Assembly: GCA_002474325.1 (NCBI GenBank)
Contig: DKNL01000033.1
Coordinates: 1-7,807 of the forward strand
Direction of reading: 5' to 3'
DNA: 7,807 nt
Source: Opitutales bacterium UBA7389
GTDB taxonomy: Bacteria; Verrucomicrobiota; Verrucomicrobiia; Opitutales; Opitutaceae
Part shown: positions 7,320-7,807 of the stretch, in pieces
How positions within the stretch are numbered: position 1 is the stretch's first letter
How the letters are laid out: every line of letters begins with the position of its first letter
Translations under genes and position numbers: made by a program
The notes under the pieces: model-generated
Database searches by the model: none
What the model saw: the letters and a program-made list of their open reading frames with translations, nothing else
Told to the model about the DNA's origin: nothing

Positions 7320-7807
7320 ATGAAAATCCTTAAACGCCTCATTCAATCCCGGATGTGCTCCGTTACCACAGCCACCGCAATAGGCCTAGCAGCATTTGCC
7401 CTCTTCTCGACATCCTGCAGCGATTCCTCCACCGAGATGGCCGAATCCGTCGAACCCACCAAGATCGTTTTCATTTCCGGCATGCCGAGTCACCCTTCCG
7501 GTCAGCACGAATTCAAAGCAGGCACCATTCTACTCGCCCGGGCGCTCGAGGAACAGAGCGGTCTTCCCTTGGAAATAGCTATCGCTCACCACGGATGGCC
7601 CGAAGACGAATCCATCTTCGATGGCGCTAAAGCGGTCATCATTTACTCCGACGGGAACGCTAGGCACCCCGTTAACGAACACGAAGCCAAGATGGACGAA
7701 CTTGTCAGTAATGGTGTCGGCCTCATGTGCATGCACTACGGAGTCGAAGTCCCCAAGGGCGAACAGGGAGAATACTTCAAGAAGTGGATCGGCGGAGTAA
7801 ATGATGA
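7320..7807 (+). CDS. ThuA-like domain protein, putative lipoprotein (partial, cut by window edge)
   Basis: The frame is open from ATG at 7320 to the window end: 162 complete codons plus two bases, with the 3' end missing. The N-terminus is basic (MKILKRLIQSR) followed by a hydrophobic stretch and FSTSC, with Cys33 as the likely lipidation site. The lipobox is imperfect, with Ser at -3, so a plain Sec signal or anchor is also possible. An internal ATG at 7353 would give a shorter signal. After a Ser/Glu linker the ThuA-like (class-I glutamine-amidotransferase-like) fold begins: KIVFISG (48-54), a HPSGQHEFKAG block (58-68), AKAVIIYSDG (103-112) and GLMCMHYGVE (134-143), the beta-strand elbow region of the family. 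ThuA proteins are linked to trehalose and other disaccharide use through 3-keto sugars, and often neighbour DUF1080 proteins, as here. No Shine-Dalgarno is seen. Confidence 0.85.
   Translation, partial: MKILKRLIQSRMCSVTTATAIGLAAFALFSTSCSDSSTEMAESVEPTKIVFISGMPSHPSGQHEFKAGTILLARALEEQSGLPLEIAIAHHGWPEDESIFDGAKAVIIYSDGNARHPVNEHEAKMDELVSNGVGLMCMHYGVEVPKGEQGEYFKKWIGGVND

Overview
The window looks like chromosomal DNA from a free-living, probably marine or gut-type heterotroph of the Planctomycetota-Verrucomicrobiota-Chlamydiota (PVC) group, with Verrucomicrobiota (Opitutae-like) the best guess. This is inferred from three things. There are two secreted or lipid-anchored proteins of the 3-keto-disaccharide hydrolase (DUF1080) and ThuA-like families, which are heavily expanded there. 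Base composition is near-balanced. None of the six gene starts has a convincing Shine-Dalgarno sequence. No mobile element, CRISPR array, rRNA or tRNA was seen.

Layout. Positions 1-220 hold no gene I can defend. On the minus strand, reading leftwards from 3311, an iron-sulfur L-serine ammonia-lyase (sdaA-like, 1716-3311) is followed after a single nucleotide by a proton-dependent oligopeptide transporter of the POT/PTR2 family (221-1714). A 271-nt divergent intergenic region (3312-3582) separates this pair from a plus-strand group: a DUF1080 lipoprotein (3583-4341), an NhaC-family sodium/proton antiporter (4404-5864) and a class-V, isopenicillin-N-epimerase-like PLP enzyme (5909-7117). These three have short gaps (62 and 44 nt) and may be one operon. 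After 202 non-coding nt comes a ThuA-like putative lipoprotein (7320 onward), cut by the right edge of the window.

How they may work together. The minus-strand pair makes simple sense as peptide scavenging: di- and tripeptides enter by proton symport, are hydrolysed inside, and the released serine is deaminated to pyruvate and ammonia. The plus-strand group is less obvious. DUF1080 and ThuA-like proteins are known partners in breaking down oxidised (3-keto) glycosides, but here they flank a sodium-coupled transporter and a PLP enzyme with no clear sugar role. Whether NhaC and the PLP enzyme form a transporter-enzyme module for an amino-acid-like substrate is the most interesting open question in the window. 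I did not find a convincing wholly new system.
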